Of a stretch of 41,031 bases of DNA, positions 13,654 to 21,497 are shown piece by piece. Numbering within the stretch: the stretch's first letter is position 1; the number at the start of each line of letters is the position of its first letter. This DNA is from CAZULF01 sp964621215 (GTDB taxonomy: Bacteria > Pseudomonadota > Gammaproteobacteria > UBA1113): NCBI GenBank assembly GCA_964621215.1, contig CAZULF010000005.1:1-41031 (forward strand), in the 5' to 3' direction. The notes beneath the pieces are model-generated. The model was not told the origin of the DNA, searched no databases, and saw only the letters and a list, made by a program, of their open reading frames with translations. The position numbers and the translations under genes are program-made.

Positions 13654-14949
13654 ATGGGTAAAAATGTAGTTGTTCTAGGGAGTCAATGGGGAGACGAAGG
13701 CAAAGGCAAGGTTGTTGATCTATTAACAGAACCTGTGGATTGTGTCGTGCGATTTCAAGGCGGTCATAATGCCGGTCACACATTAGTTATCAATGGTCAC
13801 AAAACTGTTTTGCGTTTAATTCCGTCGGGTATTCTGCATGAACATTTAGTGTGTCTGATCGGTAATGGTGTGGTGTTATCGCCCACGGCATTTTTATCCG
13901 AAGTGGCTGAGCTGGAGCAGAATGGTGTGCACGTACGTAATAAACTCCGTATTAGTTCGGCTTGTACCTTGTTATTGCCTTATCATGTTGCTTTAGATAA
14001 AGCACGTGAAAAACAATTAGGTAATGCCGCAATCGGCACCACCGGTCGTGGTATCGGTCCCGCTTATGAAGATAAAATAGCGCGTCGTGGTTTACGGGTG
14101 GGTGATTTGCGTGATCCCGCTAAATTCGCTGAAAAATTACGTACGGTGATGGAGTATCACAATTTTGTATTAACCAACTACTTTCACGCCGAAGCTTTAA
14201 ATTATCAAGCAGTATTAGATGAAGTGTTGCAACAGTCAGAGTTGTTATTACCGTTGATCGACGATGTGCCGGCTTTGTTACATCAATACCAATTAGAAGG
14301 TAAAAATATATTATTTGAAGGTGCGCAAGGTACATTCCTCGATGTGGATCACGGGACGTATCCTTTCGTGACCTCATCGAATACTACGGCGGGCAATGCT
14401 GCCACCGGTAGCGGTTTTGGTCCTTTATATCTTGATTACGTTTTAGGTATTACTAAAGTCTATACCACACGCGTTGGGTCAGGTCCATTCCCAACCGAGT
14501 TATTTGATGATGCAGGTAAAACTTTAGCGAAACGTGGTAATGAATTTGGTTCGGTGACGGGACGTCCACGTCGTTGTGGTTGGTTTGATGCCGTGGCATT
14601 ACGTCGGGCTGCCTACGTCAATAGTATTTCTGGTTTGTGTGTTACCAAGCTTGATGTGCTAGATGAATTTGAAACGGTAAAAATATGCGTGGGCTATCGT
14701 TATCAAGGTCAAGAAGTTAATTCTTTACCGTGCGATGCTGAATCGTTATCTCAATGTGAACCGATTTATGAATCTTATCCTGGCTGGCAGACGTCAACTC
14801 ACGGCGTAGCACGTTATGAAGAACTCCCAGCTAATGCGAAAGCGTATTTAAAGCGCTTAGAAGAAGCGGTGGGGGTGCCGATTGATATTATTTCTACCGG
14901 CGCTGATCGTAAGCACACCATTATTTTACGCCATCCGTTTTTGGATTAG
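13654..14949 (+). CDS. purA: Adenylosuccinate synthetase
   Basis: Joins IMP and aspartate with GTP to give adenylosuccinate, the committed step to AMP. At 431 residues it is within one residue of the E. coli enzyme. Motifs: GSQWGDEGKGKVVDLL (GTP-binding loop and catalytic Asp), GGHNAGHT with the catalytic His, TTGRGIGPAYEDK, FEGAQGTFLDVDHGTYPFVT, the GSVTGRPRRCGWFD loop, and ISTGADR near the C-terminus. With guaC nearby on the other strand, two branches of IMP metabolism sit close together. It is last in the hflK-hflC-DUF2065-purA block; kbl follows after 26 bases and may be co-transcribed. Confidence 0.98.
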   Translation: MGKNVVVLGSQWGDEGKGKVVDLLTEPVDCVVRFQGGHNAGHTLVINGHKTVLRLIPSGILHEHLVCLIGNGVVLSPTAFLSEVAELEQNGVHVRNKLRISSACTLLLPYHVALDKAREKQLGNAAIGTTGRGIGPAYEDKIARRGLRVGDLRDPAKFAEKLRTVMEYHNFVLTNYFHAEALNYQAVLDEVLQQSELLLPLIDDVPALLHQYQLEGKNILFEGAQGTFLDVDHGTYPFVTSSNTTAGNAATGSGFGPLYLDYVLGITKVYTTRVGSGPFPTELFDDAGKTLAKRGNEFGSVTGRPRRCGWFDAVALRRAAYVNSISGLCVTKLDVLDEFETVKICVGYRYQGQEVNSLPCDAESLSQCEPIYESYPGWQTSTHGVARYEELPANAKAYLKRLEEAVGVPIDIISTGADRKHTIILRHPFLD

Positions 14950-14975
14950 GCCTTGTTTTATCACCAGGAGATATC

Positions 14976-16169
14976 ATGAGTAAACAAAGCTTTAAAACTC
15001 ATCTACAAAACGAAATTCAACAATTGCGTGACAATGGCTTATATAAACATGAACGTGTACTGGTGACACCGCAACAAGCGGATATACAAGTGACCACGGG
15101 GCAGCATGTCGTGAATTTTTGTGCTAATAATTATCTTGGTTTATCTGATCACCCAGAAGTTATCGCAGCGGCTAAACGCGCGTTAGATCAATATGGTTAT
15201 GGCATGTCCTCAGTGCGTTTTATTTGTGGCACCCAAACCATACATAAAGAATTAGAACGACGTATTGCCGATTTTCTTGGTATGGAAGATACGATTTTAT
15301 ATTCCTCTTGTTTTGATGCCAACGGTGGTTTATTTGAAACATTGTTTACGGAAGAAGACGCGATTATTAGTGATAGTTTGAATCATGCCAGCATTATTGA
15401 TGGTATTCGATTGTGTAAAGCGCAGCGATATCGTTATGAAAATAACAATATGGTCGATTTAGAAGAAAAACTAAAAGCCGCAGAAGGCGCACGTTTTCGT
15501 TTAATCGCGACTGACGGTGTATTTTCGATGGATGGAATTATTGCGAATCTTAAAACTATTTGTGATTTAGCTGATAAATACGATGCCATGGTGATGGTAG
15601 ATGATTCGCACGCAGTAGGATTTATGGGCGAGCGTGGGCGCGGTACGCATGAATATTGTAAAGTGATGGGACGTGTGGATATTATCACGGGAACTTTAGG
15701 TAAAGCACTAGGGGGCGCATCAGGCGGTTATATTTGTGCGAGTAAAGAAATGGTGGAATGGTTGCGTAATCGTTCTAGACCGTATTTATTTTCAAATAGT
15801 TTAGCGCCGATGATTACGGCAACATCGTTAGCGGTGTTGGATATGTTGGAACGTGATAATAGTTTGTGTGAAACGTTAAAAGAAAACAGTCGTTATTTCC
15901 GCAAGGGCATGGAAGAGTTAGGTTTTACTTTAGTTCCCGGCGAACATGCCATTATTCCAGTTATGTTAGGTGATGCGCGTGTAGCTGGCGAAATGGCGGA
16001 TCGTTTACTGAAAGAAGGTATTTATGTGGTTGGATTTTCGTTTCCTGTGGTTCCCAAAGGACAGGCTCGTATTCGCACACAAATGTCGGCAGCGCATACA
16101 AAAGCGCAGTTAGATAAAGCTATTACCGCCTTCGCTAAGGTAGGTCGCGAAATGAATGTAATAAAATAG
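14976..16169 (+). CDS. kbl: Glycine C-acetyltransferase (2-amino-3-ketobutyrate CoA ligase)
   Basis: PLP enzyme of 397 residues that splits 2-amino-3-ketobutyrate with CoA into glycine and acetyl-CoA, the second step of threonine breakdown. It belongs to the alpha-oxoamine synthase family: FCANNYLGLSDHPEV near the N-terminus, SVRFICGTQTIHKELE, DSLNHASIIDGIRL, TDGVFSMDG, MVDDSHAVGF with the PLP-contacting Asp/His, and TGTLGKALGGASGGY with the Schiff-base Lys. An AGGAG site lies six bases before the ATG. The following tdh supplies the substrate, so the pair is a complete threonine-to-glycine route. Confidence 0.97.
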   Translation: MSKQSFKTHLQNEIQQLRDNGLYKHERVLVTPQQADIQVTTGQHVVNFCANNYLGLSDHPEVIAAAKRALDQYGYGMSSVRFICGTQTIHKELERRIADFLGMEDTILYSSCFDANGGLFETLFTEEDAIISDSLNHASIIDGIRLCKAQRYRYENNNMVDLEEKLKAAEGARFRLIATDGVFSMDGIIANLKTICDLADKYDAMVMVDDSHAVGFMGERGRGTHEYCKVMGRVDIITGTLGKALGGASGGYICASKEMVEWLRNRSRPYLFSNSLAPMITATSLAVLDMLERDNSLCETLKENSRYFRKGMEELGFTLVPGEHAIIPVMLGDARVAGEMADRLLKEGIYVVGFSFPVVPKGQARIRTQMSAAHTKAQLDKAITAFAKVGREMNVIK

Positions 16170-16176
16170 AACGTCA

Positions 16177-16254
16177 CGTCGTCCCGCGACTTGTTCGCGG
16201 GAACCATGATGTGTCGATGTATTCTGGATCCCGCGGACAAGCCGCGGGACGACG
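16177..16254. repeat. Palindromic repeat family A, full copy between kbl and tdh
   Basis: Its 12-bp ends CGTCGTCCCGCG (16177-16188) and CGCGGGACGACG (16243-16254) are perfect inverted repeats, and each half forms its own hairpin. Copy 39572-39655 shares the layout, including GATG-TTCTGGAT in the middle. It separates kbl from tdh and could attenuate or stabilise the transcript. Confidence 0.8.
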
Positions 16255-16272
16255 ATATAGTAGAGAGATAGC

Positions 16273-17298
16273 ATGAAAGCCTTAAGTAAATTAAAAGCAG
16301 AACCCGGTATTTGGATGGTTGATGCGCCGATACCTACTATTGGTCATAATGATGTATTAGTTAAAATAAAAAAGACCGCGATTTGTGGTACCGATATTCA
16401 TATTTATAACTGGGATGAATGGGCGCGCCATACTATTAAAGTGCCAATGATTACTGGGCATGAGTTTGCTGGTGAAATTGTCGATATAGGCAGCGAAGTA
16501 GTCGGTTTAAAGATTGGTGATCGTGTTTCCGGCGAAGGACATATTACGTGTGGATTTTGCCGTAATTGTCGCGCGGGCAGACGCCATCTTTGCCGTAATA
16601 CTGAGGGAACGGGTGTCAATCGTCAAGGTTGTTTTGCTGAATATTTGTCGATGCCCGCATTTAATATTTTCAAATTACCCGATGATATTCCTGATGATGT
16701 TGCTGCAATTTTAGATCCGTTTGGTAATGCCACCCACACAGCATTGAAATTTAACTTAGTAGGCGAAGATGTGTTAATCACTGGTGCTGGACCAGTGGGG
16801 ATTATGGCGACAGCAATTGCCCGACATGTGGGAGCACGTTTTGTTGTTGTGACGGATGTGAATGAATACCGATTGGATTTAGCACGTCAAATGGGTGCTA
16901 CTCGCGCGATTAATGTGACAAAAGAAAATTTAGATGATGTACGCGCAGAGTTAGGCATTCGCGAAGGTTTTGATGTGGGCTTAGAAATGTCCGGCAGCCC
17001 GCAAGCGTTTAATCAAATGTTAGAACATATGAATCACGGTGGTAATGTCGCATTACTCGGGCTTTTACCTGAAAATACCGGTATCAATTGGGATCATGTG
17101 ATTTTTAAATGTTTAACACTAGAAGGCATCTATGGCCGCGAAATGTTTGAAACCTGGTACAAAATGGTGAGCATGTTACAAAGTGGCTTTAATATTAAAC
17201 CCATTATCACACATCATTTCCCCGTTGATGAATTTGAAAAAGGTTTTCAAACGATGCTCAGTGGAACAAGTGGAAAAGTGATCTTGGATTGGCAGTAA
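16273..17298 (+). CDS. tdh: L-threonine 3-dehydrogenase
   Basis: Zinc- and NAD-dependent alcohol-dehydrogenase-family enzyme of 341 residues, the same length as E. coli Tdh. It oxidises threonine to 2-amino-3-ketobutyrate, which Kbl cleaves. Motifs: KTAICGTDIHIYNWDEWA (catalytic-zinc Cys and the Tdh-specific loop), GHEFAGEIVDIG, the structural-zinc Cys cluster CGFCRNCRAGRRHLC, the Rossmann loop ITGAGPVGIMATAIARHVGA, and IYGREMFETWYKM near the C-terminus. An AGAGAG ribosome site lies five bases before the ATG. It lies downstream of kbl with a palindromic repeat between. Confidence 0.98.
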   Translation: MKALSKLKAEPGIWMVDAPIPTIGHNDVLVKIKKTAICGTDIHIYNWDEWARHTIKVPMITGHEFAGEIVDIGSEVVGLKIGDRVSGEGHITCGFCRNCRAGRRHLCRNTEGTGVNRQGCFAEYLSMPAFNIFKLPDDIPDDVAAILDPFGNATHTALKFNLVGEDVLITGAGPVGIMATAIARHVGARFVVVTDVNEYRLDLARQMGATRAINVTKENLDDVRAELGIREGFDVGLEMSGSPQAFNQMLEHMNHGGNVALLGLLPENTGINWDHVIFKCLTLEGIYGREMFETWYKMVSMLQSGFNIKPIITHHFPVDEFEKGFQTMLSGTSGKVILDWQ

Positions 17299-17315
17299 CA
17301 TTCCATAATGATTAT

Positions 17316-17588
17316 TTAAAAAGCTAAAAATTCTTTACGTGCTTTTCTACTGGGATATAATGTTTTTAGAAATAACGTATTATCATCTTCAAACACAAAT
17401 GGCACGGCATAAACCTCATCCACTATTCTTACGAAAAGAACTTTTTGATGAGGATACTTTTTTTGATTGGAATGATCACGAATACCTAAAACATTACCAT
17501 CAGCAATAGCCTGGATAATTTCATTAAAACCAATCCCTCTTTCTGCCAATAAAATGGAGTTTTTTTCAGGGTTGTATTTGTACTCCAT
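17316..17588 (-). CDS. BrnT-family (DUF497) toxin-like protein
   Basis: A protein of 90 residues. The N-terminus YKYNPEKNSILLAERGIGFNEI follows the BrnT/DUF497 pattern (W/Y-D/N-P-x-K-N, then a Gly-aliphatic-x-Phe), and the C-terminus (VPFVFEDDNTLFLKTLYPSRKARKEF) fits the family's last strands and basic helix. BrnT toxins are RelE-fold ribonucleases neutralised by a ribbon-helix-helix partner encoded beside them. Here the antitoxin-like gene lies upstream, ten bases away, the reverse of the classical brnT-brnA order but common among DUF497 pairs. Activity is inferred from family only. Confidence 0.75.
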   Translation of the reverse strand: MEYKYNPEKNSILLAERGIGFNEIIQAIADGNVLGIRDHSNQKKYPHQKVLFVRIVDEVYAVPFVFEDDNTLFLKTLYPSRKARKEFLAF

Positions 17589-17598
17589 CGATCATCCT

Positions 17599-17862
17599 TT
17601 AAAAGCTAGAAGCGTCTCGGTGAATAAGCATATTAATATATGTTTGATAAGGGATGCCTTTCTTAGAGGCTTTTATTTTTATGATCTCGACGTCATGCAT
17701 AGAAACACGAATGGTAATAGGTTTTTTATTTTGTAAATGCACTTTCGCAGCTTGCTGCATCTTTTTAATTAATGCACCTTCATTTTTAACCGGTTTTAGT
17801 TTTTCATAATTGTCTTCAATATCTTGCTCGTATTTATCAAGCTGAAGTTTTTTTGTCATCAT
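17599..17862 (-). CDS. CopG/ribbon-helix-helix antitoxin-like protein (BrnA type)
   Basis: A protein of 87 residues. A charged, helical N-terminal part (residues 1-48) precedes a ribbon-helix-helix DNA-binding region, PITIRVSMHDVEIIKIKASKKGIPYQTYINMLIHR, as in CopG/BrnA antitoxins. It is first in a two-gene operon with the BrnT-like toxin, ten bases apart. Two adjacent ATG codons (17862 and 17859) are possible; GGAG lies five to eight bases upstream. The promoter just upstream is near-ideal and has a TACGTA palindrome within its spacer, where autorepression by this protein could act. Confidence 0.75.
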   Translation of the reverse strand: MMTKKLQLDKYEQDIEDNYEKLKPVKNEGALIKKMQQAAKVHLQNKKPITIRVSMHDVEIIKIKASKKGIPYQTYINMLIHRDASSF

Positions 17863-17893
17863 GAGCTCTCCTCTACAGGACTTTCTTAGGTTA

Positions 17894-17921
17894 ATTATAA
17901 CATACGTACAGACATTGTCAA
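17894..17921 (-). promoter_or_regulatory. Strong sigma-70 promoter of the toxin-antitoxin operon
   Basis: On the minus strand a perfect TTGACA (17921-17916) and a perfect TATAAT (17899-17894) are separated by 16 bases. The spacer contains TACGTA, a candidate operator core. The antitoxin start codon is about 30 bases downstream. Confidence 0.75.
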
Positions 17922-17930
17922 TACATCCAA

Positions 17931-18251
17931 TTAATAGGTTTGCATCGTTGGATCAATATCGTTGGCCCAAGCGATAATTCCACCTGCCAAGCACTGTACA
18001 TGAGTAAATCCCGCCGCTTGCATCATTTCTGCGGCTTTTTGGCTACGCATGCCCAGTTTGCAATGCACAACATAATGTTTATTTTTGTCTAATTCCTTCA
18101 ATTTTGTCGGTAATTCCGACATAGGAATTAACATCCCGCCTAAGTTGCAAATGACATATTCAGTTGGATCACGTACATCTAATAAAATAAATTCCACATT
18201 ATCTTGTTGCATTTTTTGTAATTCTTTGGGGGTGAGGTTGTTGATTGACAT
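17931..18251 (-). CDS. Rhodanese-domain sulfurtransferase
   Basis: A protein of 106 residues from the ATG at 18251 (MSINNLTPKEL) with GGAG eight bases upstream; a longer frame from 18299 would run into the ahpC leader and lacks a ribosome site. It is a single rhodanese domain: FILLDVRDPTEYVICNLGGMLIP, then the active-site loop HCKLGMRSQKAAEMM with the catalytic Cys, and VQCLAGGIIAWANDIDP. The length fits GlpE-like thiosulfate sulfurtransferases. It is divergent from ahpC, so the two share a 125-bp control region and may both serve thiol or oxidative-stress chemistry. Confidence 0.9.
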   Translation of the reverse strand: MSINNLTPKELQKMQQDNVEFILLDVRDPTEYVICNLGGMLIPMSELPTKLKELDKNKHYVVHCKLGMRSQKAAEMMQAAGFTHVQCLAGGIIAWANDIDPTMQTY

Positions 18252-18313
18252 GATAGCGACTCCATAAGCTAGATTTAAGATAATACTAATTGGAGTCATC
18301 TTATCGCATAAAG

Positions 18314-18342
18314 TTGCGTTCTACCAATAAAGCAGCTATAGT
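18314..18342 (+). promoter_or_regulatory. Candidate promoter of ahpC
   Basis: TTGCGT (18314-18319), a 17-base spacer and TATAGT (18337-18342) match the sigma-70 hexamers at three and five positions. The ahpC ATG is 35 bases downstream. No full OxyR-type spaced repeat was recognised around it. Confidence 0.45.
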
Positions 18343-18376
18343 TAATGAGAGTAATTCTCAACAACAGGAGTTTAAT

Positions 18377-18913
18377 ATGTTAGGCGTAGGTGATAAATTT
18401 CCAGAATTCGCATTAAAAGCAGTGGTTTCTAATGATATGAAAACCGCATTTGTTGATGTTACAAATGCCAGTTATCCTAAAAAGTGGTTAGTGGTATTTT
18501 TTTGGCCAAAAGATTTTACTTTTGTTTGTCCGACTGAAATAGTAGCATTTGGTAAATTAACCAAACAATTTGCCGATCGTGATGCGCAAGTATTGGGTGG
18601 CAGTACCGATAGTGAGTTCGTCCATTTAGCATGGCGTCAACATAATGACGAATTGAAAGACTTACCTTTTCCCATGTTGTCTGATATTAAACGCGAGTTA
18701 ACGTCAGATTTAGGTATTCTTGATCACAGTGCAGGCGTAGCACAACGGGCAACGTTTATTGTTGATCCCGATGGAATAATTCGTTTTGCTATGGTGACTG
18801 ACTTGAATGTTGGACGCAATACCGACGAAGTGTTACGAGTACTTGATGCATTGCAAACGGATGAATTATGTCCTTGCAATTGGCACAAAGGCGAAGACAC
18901 CATTCACGTATAA
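18377..18913 (+). CDS. ahpC: AhpC/TSA-family peroxiredoxin
   Basis: A protein of 178 residues from the ATG at 18377 (MLGVGDKFPEF) with CAGGAG six bases upstream. It is a 2-Cys peroxiredoxin that reduces hydrogen peroxide and organic peroxides. The peroxidatic Cys is in FTFVCPTEIVAFGKL, and a Cys pair in DELCPCNWHKGED provides the resolving Cys, the arrangement of AhpC enzymes that work with AhpD. The ahpD gene follows 113 bases downstream, supporting an AhpC/AhpD pair in place of AhpC/AhpF. A longer in-frame reading from 18290 would overlap the rhodanese leader and has no family similarity. Confidence 0.93.
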   Translation: MLGVGDKFPEFALKAVVSNDMKTAFVDVTNASYPKKWLVVFFWPKDFTFVCPTEIVAFGKLTKQFADRDAQVLGGSTDSEFVHLAWRQHNDELKDLPFPMLSDIKRELTSDLGILDHSAGVAQRATFIVDPDGIIRFAMVTDLNVGRNTDEVLRVLDALQTDELCPCNWHKGEDTIHV

Positions 18914-18935
18914 ATCCGATGTATCAACTATGTAG

Positions 18936-18999
18936 CCCGCCATTCGCTGCACGAATAATACTATGTTTGTCACAGTTTTTGCGTGCAGCCTAATGCGGG
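18936..18999. repeat. Imperfect inverted repeat between ahpC and ahpD
   Basis: Arms CCCGCCATTCGCTGCACG (18936-18953) and CGTGCAGCCTAATGCGGG (18982-18999) pair at 14 of 18 positions around a 28-base loop. There is no T-run, so it is not a classical terminator. Confidence 0.55.
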
Positions 19000-19026
19000 A
19001 GCTCTCTTTCAACCAAGGAATTCATT

Positions 19027-19563
19027 ATGTCACTAGAACAATTCTTAGATACACTTCCTGAATTTGCGAAAGATGTTAAGTTAAATGTTTCCACTGTTTT
19101 AACCGAAATGGGTTCGCCCGGTTTAACATTGACTCAAATTGCAGGTATTGCTTTAGCCTCTGCCTACGCAACTAAAGACAAACAAACAATTAATTTAATA
19201 GCACAACATACCGCATCGTCGTTAAATGAAACAGAGATAAATGCAGTAAAAGGTGCCGCAGCATTAATGGGCATGAACAACGTCTATTACCGTTTCACTC
19301 ATATGGTCAGCGATAATACTTATCAAACTATGCCAGCAAAATTACGCATGAATTTTTTGCGCAGTCATGGCATAGCAAAAGATAATTTTGAATTATACTC
19401 TTTGGCAGTATCGGCTATTAATGCTTGTCAAATGTGTATCGATTCTCATGTGAATGAAGTTGTTAATCACGGCATTAGTAAAGAAGGCGTGCAATCTACG
19501 ATTCGTATTGCAGCGAGTATGGCCGCGTTAGCACAAGTAAGTGTGATACAGGAGCAAAGTTAA
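19027..19563 (+). CDS. ahpD: Alkyl hydroperoxide reductase AhpD-like
   Basis: A protein of 178 residues, all helical, of the carboxymuconolactone decarboxylase/AhpD family. The catalytic motif INACQMCIDSHVNEV contains the Cys-x-x-Cys followed three residues later by His, as in AhpD. AhpD passes electrons to AhpC from lipoamide-linked proteins in mycobacteria; the same role is inferred here from the adjacent AhpC. An AAGGAA ribosome site precedes the ATG. A 189-bp palindromic element lies downstream. Confidence 0.93.
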   Translation: MSLEQFLDTLPEFAKDVKLNVSTVLTEMGSPGLTLTQIAGIALASAYATKDKQTINLIAQHTASSLNETEINAVKGAAALMGMNNVYYRFTHMVSDNTYQTMPAKLRMNFLRSHGIAKDNFELYSLAVSAINACQMCIDSHVNEVVNHGISKEGVQSTIRIAASMAALAQVSVIQEQS

Positions 19564-19570
19564 AACGATA

Positions 19571-19601
19571 TCATCCCGAGTTGATGTATCCCCACGAATT
19601 T
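19571..19601. repeat. Dispersed 31-nt repeat, copy 2
   Basis: Starts TCATCCCGAG and ends CCACGAATTT, nearly matching 4762-4792. It directly flanks the 189-bp palindromic element; on the other side of that element, AAATTCGTTGTGCTCGG (about 19803-19819) is a partial inverted match, so it may be the outer end of a larger nested element. Confidence 0.6.
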
Positions 19602-19605
19602 CTGT

Positions 19606-19794
19606 GTCATTGCGAGGAAGTACGCCGAGCAAACCTGTAAAACAATAGGCATTAGCGGCGTACTGACGCGGCAATCCAATGGAAATCTTTCTAGCATAGA
19701 ACCTTCTTTATAAGTCCTAATTGGATTGCCACGTCAGCTCGCCAGTTATTCCTGGTGTTTTTGACGATCGCTCGGCGCGCTTCCTCGCAATGAC
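19606..19794. mobile_element. 189-bp MITE-like palindromic element
   Basis: Two 75-bp arms (19606-19680 and 19720-19794) are imperfect inverted repeats around a 39-base loop. The terminal 25 bp match at 23 positions (GTCATTGCGAGGAAG at the left end, CTTCCTCGCAATGAC at the right). The innermost 18 bp (19663-19680 with 19720-19737) match at 17. It encodes no protein. The ends resemble the GTCATTGCGAGG intergenic repeats common in Legionellales and Rickettsiales. Confidence 0.75.
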
Positions 19795-19854
19795 GTCCTT
19801 CTAAATTCGTTGTGCTCGGAATCACTAGGTTGATAGAGAAATGACAAAGCACCC

Positions 19855-21255
19855 TCACTTTATCTCCATCAACTTTTGCAAATCCACACGTCGTAATACA
19901 TATCGTAGTCGTAACAATACTAGCGCTGCACCACAGGCCATGCCAGCAGTTAATCCCCACCAGATGCCGGCACTACCACCGTGCAAGATAAAAGCGAACC
20001 AAAGAGCAGAAAAAATTCCTACTCCCCACACGCTAAAGAGTGAGATATACATCGGAAAAGTCATATCTTTTAAACCGCGCAAAACGCCCATACCAATCAA
20101 TCGGAAATTTTCAAATAGTAAAAATACACTCACAATAGAAAGCAAGATAGTGGCTGCATCTATTAAGGTAGCATTTTTAATGTCTTGCATGTTGAGATCA
20201 AGACTCAACAGAAAATTCGGAAATATATTGAAAATAAAGATCACGATTAACATGCAAAATACATTTAATACCATACCAACATAAGCCGCATATTTCACCC
20301 CAACTATATCTTGTTTTCCGACGGAATAACCCACCCTCATCGTGACAGCTTGCGACATGGCAAAAATTAAAGTAACGGCAATATTTAAGTATTGCATGAC
20401 GATTTGATGAGCAGCCAACATAGTTACACCAAAGTGACCAATAAAAAAAGTTGCAGTAATAAAAGCGACTAAATCGATCACTTGTACGCAACCTATGGGT
20501 AGTCCAACCCGAAATAATTCTTTTAACCATTTCCAGTTCGCTTTTAAAATACCCTGTAACACTCCAAATTCCTGATATTTTTTGCTGGTGAACAGACAAA
20601 TTAAACTTACGGCAGTGATAGTCCATGTAGTAGCAAATCCATATCCAACTCCCGCAATACCACAAGCGGGTAATCCCCATTTACCAAAAATTAATCCATA
20701 AATTAAGGCAATTTCGACGGGAACTACTGTTAAGCTAATACGTAAAATAATCTTACTTTTGCCAATGCCAGCTAAAAATTGCTCGCTAATCATCAAAGAA
20801 ATTAAAGCTGGCGTTGTCCATAACAAAGAATAAGCATACTCTTTAGCGTATGATAAAACAGCAGCTGGTTGATCACTCAGTTGTATTAACCATGGCATGC
20901 TAGATAATACTAAAAGAATGGGTACAGCGATTAATAAACCTAACAAATGCGACTGCCCCATGATTTCACTGATGGCTTTATAATTTTTTGCGCCATATTG
21001 ATGTGAAACCAATATACCAATAGCATTTAAGATACCAATAAATAATACTAATAAACCAAACCACGTTATCCCCACTAATACACTGGCAGCTAATGCATTT
21101 TGCCCTAATCTCGCAACCATGGCCGTGCTGATAAATCCACTACAGGCATAGACGAGTTGTGATGCAATTAACGGTAAGCCTAGAGCTAAAGTGCCTTTGA
21201 TTTCGCTTTTAATAGAATGCGACTTGATAGAATGGGAAGAAATAATTTCAGACAT
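19855..21255 (-). CDS. MATE-family efflux transporter
   Basis: An integral membrane protein of 466 residues with about twelve hydrophobic segments in two related halves, as in MATE (NorM/DinF-type) cation-coupled drug exporters. Typical features: ALGLPLIASQLVYACSGFISTAMVARLG in helix 1-2, LVSHQYGAKNYKAISEIMGQ, the second-half start RVGLPIGCVQVIDLVAF, AMSQAVTMRVGYSVGKQD, and GMGVLRGLKDMTFPMYISL. The N-terminus has a short direct repeat, SHSIK SHSIK. The frame is uninterrupted. Substrates cannot be predicted. The ribosome site is weak, so the exact start is moderately sure. Confidence 0.92.
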   Translation of the reverse strand: MSEIISSHSIKSHSIKSEIKGTLALGLPLIASQLVYACSGFISTAMVARLGQNALAASVLVGITWFGLLVLFIGILNAIGILVSHQYGAKNYKAISEIMGQSHLLGLLIAVPILLVLSSMPWLIQLSDQPAAVLSYAKEYAYSLLWTTPALISLMISEQFLAGIGKSKIILRISLTVVPVEIALIYGLIFGKWGLPACGIAGVGYGFATTWTITAVSLICLFTSKKYQEFGVLQGILKANWKWLKELFRVGLPIGCVQVIDLVAFITATFFIGHFGVTMLAAHQIVMQYLNIAVTLIFAMSQAVTMRVGYSVGKQDIVGVKYAAYVGMVLNVFCMLIVIFIFNIFPNFLLSLDLNMQDIKNATLIDAATILLSIVSVFLLFENFRLIGMGVLRGLKDMTFPMYISLFSVWGVGIFSALWFAFILHGGSAGIWWGLTAGMACGAALVLLRLRYVLRRVDLQKLMEIK

Positions 21256-21297
21256 GATCTACAACAACCTAAAAATGAGGTAATTACTGATACTTGC

Positions 21298-21362
21298 TGT
21301 CATGCCAGCGCAGGCTGGCATCCATTGTTACGATTGGATACCAGCTTGCGCTGGTATGACAA
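21298..21362. repeat. Paired hairpin repeat, family C
   Basis: Two head-to-head copies of a short hairpin: TGTCATGCCAGCGCAGGCTG and onward (from 21298), then its inverted partner ending GCGCTGGTATGACA. A single copy occurs at 25251-25280. It lies between the MATE gene and the SDR gene. Confidence 0.7.
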
Positions 21363-21497
21363 CTGGGGGATAGAGAAATAAGTAGCAACAAGATTGCTAT
21401 TGTTGTAGAGTTTTCATAGTTCGGAATACCTCACTTTAGGATTCCATTATAGCATCATGTATATTTTAAGATCAAGCCTTAACTTAAGGAAAACAGC

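Noticed and set aside
18290..18376. N-terminal extension of ahpC
   Set aside because: The extra 29 residues overlap the rhodanese leader, have no peroxiredoxin similarity, and the ATG at 18377 has a strong ribosome site.
18252..18376. OxyR binding site in the rhodanese-ahpC control region
   Set aside because: ATAG and CTAT fragments exist, but not in the four-part 10-bp-period arrangement.
20198..20680. 160-codon alternative frame inside the MATE gene, considered as a sign of a frameshift
   Set aside because: The MATE frame is continuous, with all helices and motifs in order; the other frame is Cys/Trp-rich noise.
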